This document shows, in pieces, positions 44,278 through 60,216 of a DNA stretch of 64,000 nt (its first letter is position 1; each line of letters begins with the position of its first letter). The DNA is from Lentinus brumalis (lineage: Eukaryota > Basidiomycota > Agaricomycetes > Polyporales > Polyporaceae). Location of the stretch: assembly GCA_001792895.1 (NCBI GenBank), contig MARA01000004.1, positions 1,798,001 through 1,862,000 on the forward strand, read 5' to 3'. The translations under genes and the position numbers were made by a program. Below the pieces are notes generated by a model. It worked only from the letters and a program-made list of their open reading frames with translations. It had not been told where the DNA came from and did no database searches.

Positions 44278-45868
44278 CTACTTCTGCTCCCGTTCACGAA
44301 CCGCATCCCGTGCGCGGACGTAGTTCGACCAGAAGACTTTCCAGTCCGACTCCAACGTTCCCTCGCCCGGTTCACCAATACCTCCCGCCCTGTCTCGGCC
44401 GACCCCCGCCCACCCAAGGGCGCGCTCATAGCACTCCAACGCTTTTGCGTGTGCATCCGCAGATCCCGAGCCCTCGGTCAGGACACCGATGAGGTTCCAC
44501 GCTTCCGCAGCTGTCCTGCGTGAATCGCGCAGGAGAGCCTTGGCCGGGCCGTGCATGGATTGTGATTTCGTGTATGCGGACACCAATGGCGTCTCAGATG
44601 AGGGAGGGTGAGGGATCTTGGACTTCGGGGCGTCGGGATGGATGGGAGGAAGGCCGGAGAGGGAGAGTGCTACACGCTCGGATGACTCCGCTGCGCGCGA
44701 GAGCCACTCGATCGAGGTTGCCGGCTTGGTTCTCAGAGCGTAGAGGACCTCGGCATGATGGATGGACAGGATGGAAGAGCGGTGCAGGATGTATAGGTGG
44801 TGGAGTGCTTGCGGGGGAGAGGCGGAGTCGAAGTTTTGAGGTGAGGGAAGGGAGCGAAGGAGGTTCAGGGAAGACTCCTCGAAAGCTTGAGCTTGTCGGA
44901 GCTGCCCCGTCGTGGCATAGAATGCTGACATGGAGACTAACACCGATGCCAATGTTCTCTGCGCTAGGGGCGACGACGGAATGGATTCTGGGACCGACGG
45001 GGGCACGTCCGGGAGGGTAGCGTTATCCCGGCCTTGCGCCAATTGCACCGAGCGTGCCCACCAGAAGAGCGCATCCTCCGTGTCTCCCAGTCTCCTGTTT
45101 AGGTCGCCGAGCTTGAGGGCAATTCGAGCTGCCTGAACGCCTTTGCCCCCGAGGTTCGCCCACACGCGTTCATACTCAGCCCTGGCCTCGTCCAAGGCAT
45201 TCCGCGTCCCCATCCGCTCCAAGACATCTGCGCGACGAGCCAGGAGTGCGGTGAGGGTCATTGGGTGCAGCTTTCCCTTCGTGGTGGCCTGCTCCGCAAT
45301 TTCGAGTGCTATGCGCAGGAACTCCTGGGCGTACTCCAGGCTGGCTTGAATCGGCGCGAGCGTTGCGCCTTGTCCTTCCCGGCCAGAAAACGCCTTGGAT
45401 GCGACGACGCTCGTATTTGTACCGGTCCCCAATGCAGGACCATCCACGCGCTCCTCACAGCATGCGACCCAGAGAATCCGAGAGCAGAGTCGGTTCCGCC
45501 TTGAGGTGAGCCCGTCCACTTCTCCGCCTCTAGATCCCACTCCCATTTCTTGGTTTCGTCATCCTTCTCCGGAGCAAGACCGACGTTCTCCACGTACATG
45601 TGGGCACCCTCAAAAGCAGTCGCAGTCGTGAACGCGAGCATGAAGCATCCGATGGTAGTGAATTTGATGAACCGCTTGAAAAAGTCGATGGTGAACATGG
45701 TGTGGGACGCATAGCTATCGTTCAGGTACGGCGCTGGGCCTGAGCCGCCAGGAAGATGGGCGGGAGGTTGGCTGTCGCTCGAGAGGCATCTCCGGAGAAC
45801 TGCACGGGGCCGCGGAGGGGTGTAGCGGGGAGGCCAGCAAGAATCCGACGCCGAGCTCTTGAGAGCAT
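44278..45868 (-). CDS. mitochondrial-type TPR protein with one membrane helix
   Basis: From the ATG at 45698 the protein begins MFTIDFFKRFIKF and a hydrophobic helix (TTIGCFMLAFTTATAFEGA), then ENVGLAPEKDDETKKWEWDL. An intron of 65 nt (donor GTGAGG, acceptor ATCCAAG, about 45458-45394) leads to a long frame of TPR-like helices (SLEYAQEFLRIALEIAEQA, ALDEARAEYERVWANL, AARIALKLGDLNRRLGDTED, AFYATTGQLRQAQAFEES, AKALECYERALGWAGVG) to the stop at 44280-44278. Upstream, an ATG at 45868 (MLSRARRRILAGLPATP) looks like a presequence and joins the downstream frame (RPRAVLRRCLSSDSQPP) if one base is restored in the C4 run at 45815-45818. The layout resembles Mgr3, the Yme1 adaptor, but that is inference. 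Confidence 0.72.
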
Positions 45869-46042
45869 CTTCGAGAGGTGCGTTCGCCGTGACGCGCTCT
45901 GCCCGTGACTTGGTTAGCGCGTCATCACGAGACGCTTACACGCGACGCGTCTCTCCGTCACGCCTTGTACGCAACTTGCCTCCGGACCACGGTCACCTCT
46001 GGTCGCAACGGACGGCTCTCCACTTGCCAGACCTCGCTAATC
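45869..46042. promoter_or_regulatory. head-to-head promoter, TPR gene / XPD
   Basis: 174 bp separate the two most upstream start codons. It includes ACGCG/CGCGT clusters (for example ACACGCGACGCGTCTC at about 45939-45954). Confidence 0.5.
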
Positions 46043-49000
46043 ATGAAGTTCTTTATTGATGACCTACCTGTGCGCAGTTCGGACTTGAATGTTTGGACTG
46101 AACTGACTAAGTAGCGCGTCACAGATAATATTTCCTTACGACCGAATATATCCTGGTAGGGTCTCCTGTCACTCCGTCTCCGCTGTGTCTAACAGTCCGT
46201 TGTCAGAGCAATATGCGTACATGTGTGACTTGAAGCGTACTCTCGATGCCACGGTGCGCTTTCTGCGCCCATGAACCAGGTTGTGCGATGACTTACCCGA
46301 TGCTTCTAGGGGCATTGTTTACTGGAAATGCCGTCTGGGACCGGCAAGACCGTCTCCCTTCTATCTCTCATTGTGTCATATCAGCAGGTATGCTCACATA
46401 TGCAGTTGTCCTTGAGGTGGTGCTCACTTGTCTGCAGTTCTACCCGACGAAGAGGAAGCTCATCTACTGCTCCCGGACGGTTCCAGAGATCGAGAAAGCT
46501 CTCGAGGAGCTAAAGCGTTTGATGGACTACCGCAAAGCCTGCGCGGAGACGGACGAACAGCGCGAGAAGGAGCAGAGTTTTTACGGCATTGGTCTCACAA
46601 GTCGTAAAAACCTCTGCATCCACCCCGACGTAAGTGCTCACATCACGCCAGTGGCGTAACGGGATCCTGATGATATTCATTACCGCTAGGTCTCGAAAGA
46701 GAAGAAGGGCAAGGTAGTGGATGCACGCTGTCGAGACCTCACAAATTCCGCTGTCTGCAACAAAGGCCGCGAGAACCCAGGTTCCGTCGAGTTGTGCGAT
46801 TGGCACGAGGTCTGTTCAATCCTTTTCCTCGTCGCAGCTGCCCGGCTGACGTGTCTTCAGAACCTCGGCAAGCTCGAACCTGGAAACCTTATTCCCCCTG
46901 GAGTTTGGACCCTGGCGGATGTCCTGCAGTATGGCAGAGACAACCGAATATGTCCCTATTTTCTCGTGCGCCGAATGGTGAGTCACCTGCAGGACACGTT
47001 GTGAAGTATCAAATTCATCTGCGCTCAAGATGCCGTTTGTGGACGTCATAATCTACTCTTTCCACTACCTTCTAGACCCGAAGGTCGCGGAACAGGTGTC
47101 CAAGGAGTTGTCCAAGGACGCAATCGTCGTATTCGACGAAGCCCACAACATCGGTACGACATCCCATTCGATGAAATAATATTCATGCGACTTACACGGG
47201 CGTAGACAACGTCTGCATAGAATCTCTCAGTATTGATCTTACGAGACCGATGCTAGATTCAGCCGCCCGGAGCGTCGTGAGACTTGGGGAACAGATCGAG
47301 GAGTGAGCATGGTCATCCTCATGATTCTCGTGCCGCTCATTCCGATGAATCCACAGGATCAAGGAGACAGACGCGTCAAAACTTCAAGACGAATATGCCA
47401 AGCTGGTCGAGGGCCTGCAGGAGGCCAGTAGCGCGGAAGATGCGTTTGTGTCCAATCCTGGTAAGTATGCTTCTATTCGATTGCGCCCATGCGGAGTGAG
47501 TGCTGGGTTAGTCAAAACCTTACTCGGTCTCGGGGTTAGTGCTGCCGGAGGATCTCCTGAAGGAAGCTATCCCTGGAAACATCCGGAAAGCCGAGCATTT
47601 CGTTGCGTTCCTCAAGCGCTTCGTGGAGTACCTGAAGGTCTGTCGTCCGTGACCCATTCAGGGCCGGTAGGCACTAACGGATAGCTTGGTTGCAGACGCG
47701 TATGCGTGTTCTACATGTGGTGGCGGAGACTCCTCTATCTTTCTTGCAACATCTGAAGGATATTACGTACATCGAACGGAGACCCCTACGGTAAGTGGCG
47801 CAGCATATACCTTCATAAAAGTGTTTCATCACCATGCGACAGGTTTTGCGCGGAGCGCCTGCAGTCTCTTGTACGGACTCTGGAGATCAGCCGAGTAGAT
47901 GAGCTCTCGTCATTGCAAAAGGTCGCGAGTTTCGCTACCTTGGTCGCGACGTACGAGAAAGGTGTGTCATGGCCGTTGCTGCCGCGACTACGGGTTCCAA
48001 ACGCGTTACAGGGTTCCTGCTCATCCTCGAGCCGTTCGAGACCGACAATGCCACCGTGCCCAACCCCATATTCCACCTCACGTAAGAAATTCCGCGATAC
48101 ACGCCACAGCGCGGCCTCGCTGACGCGTTCAACAGCTGTCTCGACCCTGCAATCGCCATCAAGCCCGTGTTCGAGCGGTTCAGCACGGTCGTCATTACGT
48201 CTGGCACGCTGTCGCCGCTGGACATGTACCCGAAGATGCTGCAGTTCACTCCGACGGTCCAGGAGACTTACCCGATGACGCTGACGCGGAACTCGTTCTT
48301 GCCTCTGGTACGAGAGCTCCCGCGGGGTCCAGGGGCACACTGACGACCGAGCCGGTACGCATGGCAGGTCATCACGCGCGGCAGCGACCAGGTCGCGATC
48401 AGCTCGCGGTTCGAGGTGCGGAACGACCCCGCGGTCGTACGCAATTTTGGCAGCATCCTCGTCGAGTACAGCAAGATCGTCCCGGACGGCATCGTGGCGT
48501 TCTTCCCGAGCTACCTCTACATGGAGAGCATCGTGGCCGCGTGGAATGACATGGTGCGTTTGTGTTGCATGCCTGTCTGGAGGGGCGGCTTCCCTGACTG
48601 CGACTCGTGCCCAGGGCATTTTGAACGAGGTATGGAAGCACAAGCTGATCTTCGTGGAGACCCCGGACGCGAACGAGACCAGTATAGCCTTGGAAAATTA
48701 CCGGAGGGTAAGCACTTCTGCTATCATTCACCCTGTCACCATGGAAGGCACTCGACTCATCGAGGTCCATTGAAAACCATGTAGGCGTGTGACAACGGTC
48801 GCGGTGCAGTGCTCCTGTCCGTCGCGCGTGGCAAAGTCTCGGAAGGCATCGATTTCGATCACAACTATGGGCGTGCAGTCATCATGTTCGGGTACGTGCG
48901 TTCGCGCCTGAATTAGGCAAAAATAAACTGACAAGTGTATGAACGCAGAGTACCGTACCAGTACACCGAGAGCCGCATTCTGAAGGCGCGGTTGGAGTAC

Positions 49001-49510
49001 CTGAGAGATGCCTACCGGATTCGTGAGTCGGAGTTCTTGGGCTTCGATGCCATGCGGAACGCCGCACAATGCGTGGGCCGTGTGTTGCGCGGAAAGACGG
49101 ACTGGGGGCTCATGGTGTTCGCGGATAAGGTGTGTCTTCCTTCCGGCGCTGTAGGTGCTTGCTAACCAGGGGCACTGAACGCACAGCGGTTTGCACGGGC
49201 AGACAAACGTGCCAAGCTTCCCCGCTGGATCAACCAGTACATTACGGAGACGGCAGCGAACCTGTCGACGGACATGGCGCTGACGCTGTCGAAGCAGTTC
49301 ATGCGGGTGATCTCGCAGAACCCGAACGAGAACCAGACGGGGATCTCGCTGTGGACGCTGGAGGACATCGAGAAGGCGCAGGCGAAGCAGAAGGAGCTGG
49401 AGCTGTCGCGGACAGTCGAACGGCAGGATGCGGCGATGGACGAGGACGACGAGTACGGGGACGGCGGGATCGACGACGAGGCGTTGGGAGCGATTGACCT
49501 GGATGTATAG
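46043..49510 (+). CDS. RAD3: XPD/Rad3 DNA helicase, TFIIH subunit
   Basis: 5'-3' DNA helicase of TFIIH, needed for nucleotide-excision repair and promoter opening. ATG at 46043 (MKFFIDDLP). Walker A is MPSGTGKT; the DEAH box is VVFDEAHN. The Fe-S ligand cysteines lie in [22 protein letters not shown] and ICPYF. Later blocks: [18 protein letters not shown] (motif IV region), [44 protein letters not shown] and [16 protein letters not shown] (motif VI). The tail is acidic ([16 protein letters not shown]). About fifteen introns, many near 55 nt. About 800 aa, no lesion seen. Confidence 0.95.
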
Positions 49511-52500
49511 AGTGTCTACGATGTACAGATGCGGGTGCGGGTGCGGTGATAATACAGATATATACGAGAACGTGCGGGTCGTGCGGGGCGTGCAGGTGCA
49601 GAGCGAGGAGATGATGTCATGAACGAGAAGCACAGCGTGGACACTTGACATTCTCCTGATGAGTGCTCTGTGAGCCGGTCGTGTGCGAGAGGGGGGGTAC
49701 CAACCTCGTGTGTGAGGATGCGCTCCGGCTGGCTGTGGGCGGGGCGTGAGTGCATGCAGGGTGCGACGGAGAGGCGGACGCACGTATAATATCGACGGCA
49801 ATTACAGACAGAGCCCGAGCCTGGCGCGCCACAATCTGGCGGGTGTGCGGAGGAGTGGAAGCAGTCGGGGGCGCCGCAGTCGATGCTTGTCTCGCCGGAG
49901 AACGTCAAGTGACCGCACTGGGTGGCCTTCCACAGGCGCAACTGACGATGGCACATCTGGTTCCGCGATCTAGCATCTGTGTGGCCGCGGGTGCGACAAA
50001 GGGGCAACTTACGACGAGCGCTCCCGAGGCCGGCGGAGGTAGGAGGAGGACGGGGCAGGGGCGAGTGGGAGATTCGGGCGCCGCGCGGCGGTTTATGTTC
50101 GTGTTCGTCGTCGCTGATCGAAGTTCGATTGCGATCGGGGGAATGTAGGTCCAGCCACGAGCCCCAGCCGACTGTGGTTCGTGCTCGCGTGTGGGCCTGA
50201 GCAGAGGGGGTGGGCGAGCAGGGCGGGCCGAGTGCGGGGACGGCTCGCTTTTTACGGCGGACGATAGGCGTGCGCGGGCAGCAGGAGCTGGGAGCGCAGG
50301 CCCCCGCAAGAGGAACAGCAGATGACCATAGCAGCAGCATGTGCATTGCCCACTGCTCGACCGACACTCCCCTTCTTCCTCTTCAGATCGAACCGCTCCC
50401 AACCCGCCGGCACTTCCCGCCGCACGGACCCCGGCCACTCGCCGGTGTGAACCTCCTTCCTCGTCCTCGTCTCCCTCCCAGCCTCCCGGAATTCCTGCTC
50501 GCTGCCCCGCGCACCGAACACACTCGCCACTCGCCCCTCGCCGACCCCGGAAACTATGTTGCGCCAACCGGCCCGCCTGCTCCGTCGTAAACGTAACAGC
50601 GCAGTGCCGCGATGCCCCAAGCCGTCTTAGCAACTAACGCGCCGCTGGTTATCCCGTCGCTGCTGCCGCTCACCGATGGCCAACTCGTCCTCTCCAGTGC
50701 CTCTCTCGCAAGCCACCGGGGCGCTCTCTGGCCTCGTGGTGGCGACCGTTGACGTCCAGTCTAACCTTGCCCGGGCCAGCCAGTCTAACTCTATCCAGCC
50801 ACCCACCTTGCGTCTCAATCGGCCTTCGTGTCCACTCGTCAAGTTTCTGCCGCCTCGAACTCGCATCACCGGTCCCGCTTGCACGCCCGAAATTACTCGC
50901 CGCGCGCACGCTGGGCTGCCCACGGTAGACCCGCCCGCGTTCAATCCCATACTTTCTGCCACTTTGACTCTTCCTCTTCCCTCACCCAGCTGCTTCCATG
51001 CCTTGTCAGGCGCGTCCTCGACCGCCCCCACCTCGTATACTGAGCTTGTCTTCCACCGCACGTCCAGACCCACGACCTGGCCACCCGGACTCACAACAGA
51101 ATGCGCGGCTGCCACACATCTACCTCGGCTCCACGGCCTCCGACTTCTCCTCCTCAAGCTGCCTACTGCCGACAGACCCTCATGCCTGCGAGTCGACAGC
51201 CCTGTGAAAGGCTGTGATTCCCGAGGAACAACACCAGACGCTTCTTTCTGGTACGATATGTTCCCTGATACGTGCAGCTGCACGTCTTGTTTTGTGACAA
51301 GCTCATCGATGCTTTATAAATTGTGACGCTGATGCGCGGATCCGGTCTTCTCGCAGGACCCCAATTCCCCGCCCATTGTGGTGCCGGACGGGCCCGTAGC
51401 GATCCACGCACCCGAGTGCGCCTTGCACCCGCTACCCAACGCCCCAGACGCCGACTCACCGGTTCACAAATTCACATTGCTTCTTCGCCTGTACCGGCGT
51501 CGTGTTCTGCCGTCCTGCCTCACTCCAGGTCTCCCGCCGTGGCCCAGCGAACATCCGCGTTTCGAAGCGGGACCCACGTGTCTAAGCAGGCCCTCAAGCT
51601 TGGCCATGGATTCCCAAGGCCCGCGCTATTGACGCCGTGTACCTGGCCAAGTCATACTGGCGGCAGTTTGCCAGCTTGTCTAACGGGATTTCCCTCTACG
51701 TCTTCCTGTCCTGGCAATCCCTGTAAGCTTTCATGCCACCTCGCTTGTCCTGTCGTCCGGAATAGTAACGGACCGGTGACCCTGCCCTAGCCCTAGCCTC
51801 GCCTGCTCTCACTCGCCCTTCCTAATACGTCAGCTTCTACGCACTGGCGTTTAACGAAGACCGTCATGAAGGTCAAGCTCAACGCCCCGCACTGTCCACC
51901 AATCGTCTCAAACCCACGGTCAGAGACGGCTGTTCCACATATAGCCAAGCTAGCACGGGCTCGGTCCTGACATTCTTTTCACACTGGCTCTATATCCATC
52001 AATTCTCCCCCGCTCACATCGGCTGACGACCTCCCGTCGCATTTTACATATCAGGTCCCAGAATCCAGCCCAGCGGAGACTCCGAGTCCGCATGCATCTC
52101 GTACGTACATGCGTCCTCGTCTGTTACCCGTAGCTCTCCCTGACAGACGACTAAGTATGTAGCCCGGGCTTCATCTTACCAAGCCTGCCCACGACCGCTC
52201 CGAGCCTCAGACTGGTGTCTCCCCGTGCCCGCCGTGCGTGACGCGACTTCGAGCCCGAATACAGAGAAGCACGCGGATATCGTCCGTGCTGACAGCCGAT
52301 GGTTGCCGGCGAATCTTGTTTCGTACCTTCCAGGTACGCCGCACAGCTCATCACTCCCGCACATGCGCGCAGCAGGGTGCTTCCGGGCTCCTCGCCATAT
52401 ATTCTGGCAGTCAGCACGAAACCCAAATCCTTAAGCACTCGTGCACCCGCGTGCGAGCGTGCACACGGCGGCGAGGATGACGACTGGGATTTTGCATGCG

Positions 52501-53408
52501 AGTTGTTTCGCGGAGCGCCTACTAGCATTTCAGGACGAACTTCATATGCGCCCACGATCCTTGTCGCCGACGCCACCATGCGGCTCTCGCTGAAATCAGG
52601 CATCGCGGTGCACTTATGGAGCGGACATGAACAATGCGAGGCCCGAGGCTCGAGCGATCCGCGCGACGGCGTTGAACGTTATGTCTCGTTACACGGTACT
52701 GTACTCTGATGCGAGCGCCTCGCAATCACAGGAAGCCCGGGCACAAGTACGCGCCTTCTCCCACAGGCTGCTGTAGGCTATTGCGCGGCTCGATAAGCCC
52801 CCAACTCGGGCTTGGGTGCCCACAGCAGGACCCTAGAGACCCCGCCTGCCCAACGGGCGGTCCGCCATTCGTCGTGACGCGTGCGTCAGTGATGTGTGTG
52901 GCATGCCCCGGACAAGCGAGCGGGCTCGGGAAAAAGAGAAGCTCGCAGCGGAATTCTGACGAGTGCCCGCTGCACAGTTGCGTATGTATCAATAATGTGC
53001 ATATGTACCCCCGCACCAGGGGTCGGGACGCGGTCCGCGGGGTTCGCGCCTGTCTATTGGCGAGCTGAACCTTCGCTGAGTTCCGCGGAGGCTGCAGCGA
53101 GGATCCAGAATTCTGGGTTTCTGCAGTCTGCACCTGGCTGCGCGCACCGTACATATCCGGCCACTGCACGCACCATGCATGTGTTCTTGTGCCCGCGTTG
53201 GCCGCAAACGGTTCCCCGTCAACAGCCACAGGTCCGAGGGAGCGGGTGCGGTGCACGGCGCGTCCGCGGTCGAGTGATGTGCAAGTGGCAAGAAGGGTGC
53301 AATATATTTACAACAGATATTAGACCACGTTACCAGTATCTAGCCGAGCGTATGCGACTTGGGCCCGGTGCGATGCAATACACAGAGGGCCCCGATGTGG
53401 TGCCAATG
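49511..53408. other. 3.9-kb gap without a recognisable gene
   Basis: It lies between the converging 3' ends of XPD and YME1. The longest frames (49516-50367 minus, 50676-51326 plus, 50627-51283 minus) overlap on opposite strands, are rich in Pro/Arg/Ser and show no motif. The plus strand is strongly pyrimidine-biased from about 50340 to 51300. No terminal repeats, tRNA or coding domain were found. Confidence 0.5.
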
Positions 53409-57222
<3,814 letters not shown>

Positions 57223-57845
57223 CGTCGACGACCGCGAGCGACCGCAAACGAAACCGGGCGTAGTAAACCGAGTCGACGTAGTGACGGTGGCAGACACTGA
57301 GACTGGCAGACGCGCCGAGCGGACAAGTGTTCCGGCACGTGCGTAATGCGTTACGCAAGCTGAGCAGAGGCGCCCAGGTCTACGAGTGGTAGGAGACGCC
57401 GGATGCTCCCACCTTCGAGTCGACGCTCATGCTCATGCCGCAATACATAGACTGCTATAGCTCACTGAGTGCCGAGCTCCTGTGATTGTTCCATGATATC
57501 CTTCAGAGATATCTTGCAACAGGTGTGTCGGTGAGTCCGCAATACCTCCGTAACTGTCGACTCAAACAGTCCTGTGGGTTGAGTTCAGCATGAATCGACT
57601 CAGTACTCAGCGATACAGGCATGCGCAGGAGGCCTGCGATTTGTACATCTTGTACAGCTGTACGCACTAACCAAGTTGTATCAACATACACTGGGACAAA
57701 TATTTGGCTCCCGTGCCCACGTGCTGCGCTGCTCCTCATGACGTCGACGCATGTAGCAGAAGTGCTGCTTCTACAGCGTCACGGTACATAACACACGTCA
57801 AATGCCTCCGTTCGCAAGCACTCCATACCTCTCCTCCCTACCACC
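57223..57845. promoter_or_regulatory. divergent intergenic region, YME1 / DUF726 gene
   Basis: 623 bp between opposite starts, so both promoters lie here. No recognised element, RNA or further gene. Confidence 0.45.
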
Positions 57846-59729
57846 ATGACCAAGAGCGATCTCACCAAAGTCGCCCCTCCGAGAGAGCTCACCGACGAGC
57901 AATGCGCTGCAGTATTGAAGCGTCTTGGTCGCAGTCTCGCAGGCTTCCGAAATACTGCGGAACTGTACGCGAGCGCAGAGGCAAACGCGGCTAACAGCAA
58001 GAGGGCGAATGAGGTGAAGGACGAGTTCGTTCAGGCTCTGGACCATTGGGCGCAAGAAACACTGAAGAACATCTGGCTTGCCTGCCGTGAATCCGGCGGA
58101 GGTATGCACTCTCAATCGTGTCCAACATGATAACCAGGACTGCTCATACTCAATGGTATTGCTGCAGGTGAAGCACCGAAGCTAGATGCCATGGCGGACA
58201 CATCTATGGCTGGTTTGCCCCCTCTTCCGCCCAAAGAAGAGTTCACACCACTGATAAGCACTGTCGTCCTCTTGCACGTCACGTCCGACAAGGAGTACTC
58301 CAGCCGGACGCGCACGTTCCTCTTCTCCGTTGGTGCCATCGACGAGGAAGCTGTCGCATCCACGCTCAAGAATCCCCAGCGGGCGATTGAAGAGGCTGAG
58401 AAGAAAACCGACGTCGCGAAGGAGGAACATGCCCGGAAGAGTAAGGTCATGCGCATGGTCGGCATGGGTGCAGGTGCTGTCGCCGGCGGAGTCCTCATCG
58501 GTATCACAGGCGGGTTGGCCGCGCCCGCTATCGGCGCCGGCGTCGGCACGGTTCTAGGCTGGTTGGGAGTTGGTGGGACAGCAGCGGGGATGCTCGCCAC
58601 GGGGCTCGCGGGTTCCGGGGTGGTGTGCGGTACCCTCTTCGGGGCATACGGCTCGAAGCGAGCCGCTACCGTCATCGGAGAGTATACGCGCGAGGTGCGG
58701 GATCTTGCCATCAAGCCCGTACACGAGCCCAAGGAGACGATGGCGATCCGTCTATGCGTGACTGGCTGGCTTGATTCTCCTGATGATGTGACCGCGCCTT
58801 GGACCGTGTTCGACGGTGACGATACGTTTGCTTTGCAATGGGTGAGCAACCTGCACTTTGCGAGAGTTCGCATCTGCAACATTGACCCGTCGAGTAGGAG
58901 GTTGATGCGCTGAAGAGGCTGTCTACCGCGCTGGTAGACCTCATCACATCGCAGGCCATGCAATACATCAAGGGTCAGATTATTCGGCAGACGGTGCTTG
59001 CAGCGTTGTTCGCAGCGCTTTCGCCTACCGCATGGCTGAAGCTCACGAAACTTATTGGTGAGAATCCCATCACGTTTCATAACATCGAGTGCTCATGATA
59101 TTCCAGACAACCCATGGATGAGCGCGAAGTCCCTTGCTATCAAGACTGGCAAGGTACTCGGTACACTCCTCGCTGAGCGTGTCCTAGGCAGCCGACCCAT
59201 CACGTTGGTCGGGTACTCCCTCGGCTCCCTCGTCATCTTCGAAGCTCTCCGGTATCTCGCAACCCTCCCGCCTGCACAAACACTGGGGCTCGTCCAAGAC
59301 GTCTATCTCTTCGGCAGCCCGATCACCGCTGACCCCTCACAGTGGGCTGCCATCCGTCGCGTCGTCGCAGGCCGTGTAGTCAACGGCTACAGCAAGAACG
59401 ATTACGTTCTGGCCGTCCTCTCGCGTGTCTCGGACATGAACTGGAACGTCGCGGGCATGGGCCCGGTCGAGTTGCAAGGCGTCGAGAACATCGCGTGCGA
59501 CCAGGTCGACGGGCACGTCAAGTGGCGCGGCATGATCGGGCAATGTCTCGCGCAGTGTGACGCCCCTGGTGTCGACCGAGTGCAAGTTCAGGATCAGTTG
59601 GACAAGAAGGGGAAGGAGATCAGCGAGGTGATGGATATGGACGAGAAGGAGGCGAAGGCCGCCGTGCAGGCAGGTCCTGGGGTTGCCACTGATGATGATG
59701 GAACGGAGAAGAGAAGAGACCGCATGTAA
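57846..59729 (+). CDS. DUF726/TMCO4 family alpha/beta-hydrolase-like protein
   Basis: ATG at 57846 (MTKSDLTKVAPPREL). The middle has a membrane-associated Gly-rich region (GAGAVAGGVLIGITGGLAAP, VLGWLGVGGTAAG) typical of DUF726, then MAIRLCVTGWLD, and a lipase-like elbow in ITLVGYSLGSLVIFEALRYL (G-x-S-x-G with Ser as likely nucleophile). DVYLFGSPI and VNGYSKNDYVLAVLSR contain the probable acid, and DGHVKWRG the probable His. Four short introns interrupt it (near 58100, 58840, 59056). About 560 aa. Yeast Mil1 and human TMCO4 belong here; a lipid-related or trafficking role is inferred from the family. Confidence 0.9.
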
Positions 59730-59949
59730 GAAGCTCGTGGGCAAGTAGTCGCAATCCGAATGGACAAGCATGTGTACTTGTATAGATAACATATCCACGC
59801 CCTTGTACTTGATTAGTATTCACCATTCCCAGGTGGCTGTAACGAACTCATGTATGATACATATGTCCTTTGCGCGACAACTCGGATGTGACTTCCGTGT
59901 TAACCGACAGTACGGTCATAGCAGCAGGTATTCTAACATCGATCGCATA

Positions 59950-59976
59950 CTGTACCATTTCAATCAATTCGGACAG
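59950..59976 (+). repeat. left terminal inverted repeat
   Basis: 27 bp beginning CTGTACCATTTCAATCAATT and ending GGACAG; pairs with 60190-60216 with one mismatch (A versus G). Confidence 0.9.
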
Positions 59977-60189
59977 TCACGCGTCACCGGCCCCTGGATT
60001 GGCCGAAATTTCGGGCCGTGTCACGGGTCACCGGAGGCCTGTCTGAACCTGTTTTTTGGGCGCCAATCTCGCCGGGGCCGGCGCGCTGTCGCGCGCCCCT
60101 CATCTGTCCGAAATTGAGGCCGGCGTCACACGTCACCGCCACCCTGGCCGATTTTGCGGGGCGAAATCGGCGTGTCACAGGTCACAGGC

Positions 60190-60216
60190 CTGTCCGAATT
60201 GATCGAAATGGTACAG
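60190..60216 (-). repeat. right terminal inverted repeat
   Basis: The reverse complement of this segment repeats the left terminus with one mismatch. It is followed immediately by TA. Confidence 0.9.

Noticed and set aside
45394..45458. Apparent one-base frameshift in the TPR gene near HWG/TNTSVV
   Set aside because: A canonical 65-nt intron (GTGAGG...ATCCAAG) joins the frames in phase 0, so no missing base is needed there.
48728..49801. 357-aa open frame on the minus strand over the XPD 3' exons
   Set aside because: It is antisense to well-conserved helicase motifs; its composition (Arg/Leu/His-rich) is what GC-rich codon shadows give.
50676..51326. 216-aa plus-strand frame in the gene desert
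   Set aside because: Low-complexity Pro/Ser/Thr/Arg content, an equally long frame on the opposite strand, no motif and no start context; not called as a gene.
58112..59080. 322-aa minus-strand frame
   Set aside because: It lies opposite the DUF726 domain exons and has no motif of its own.
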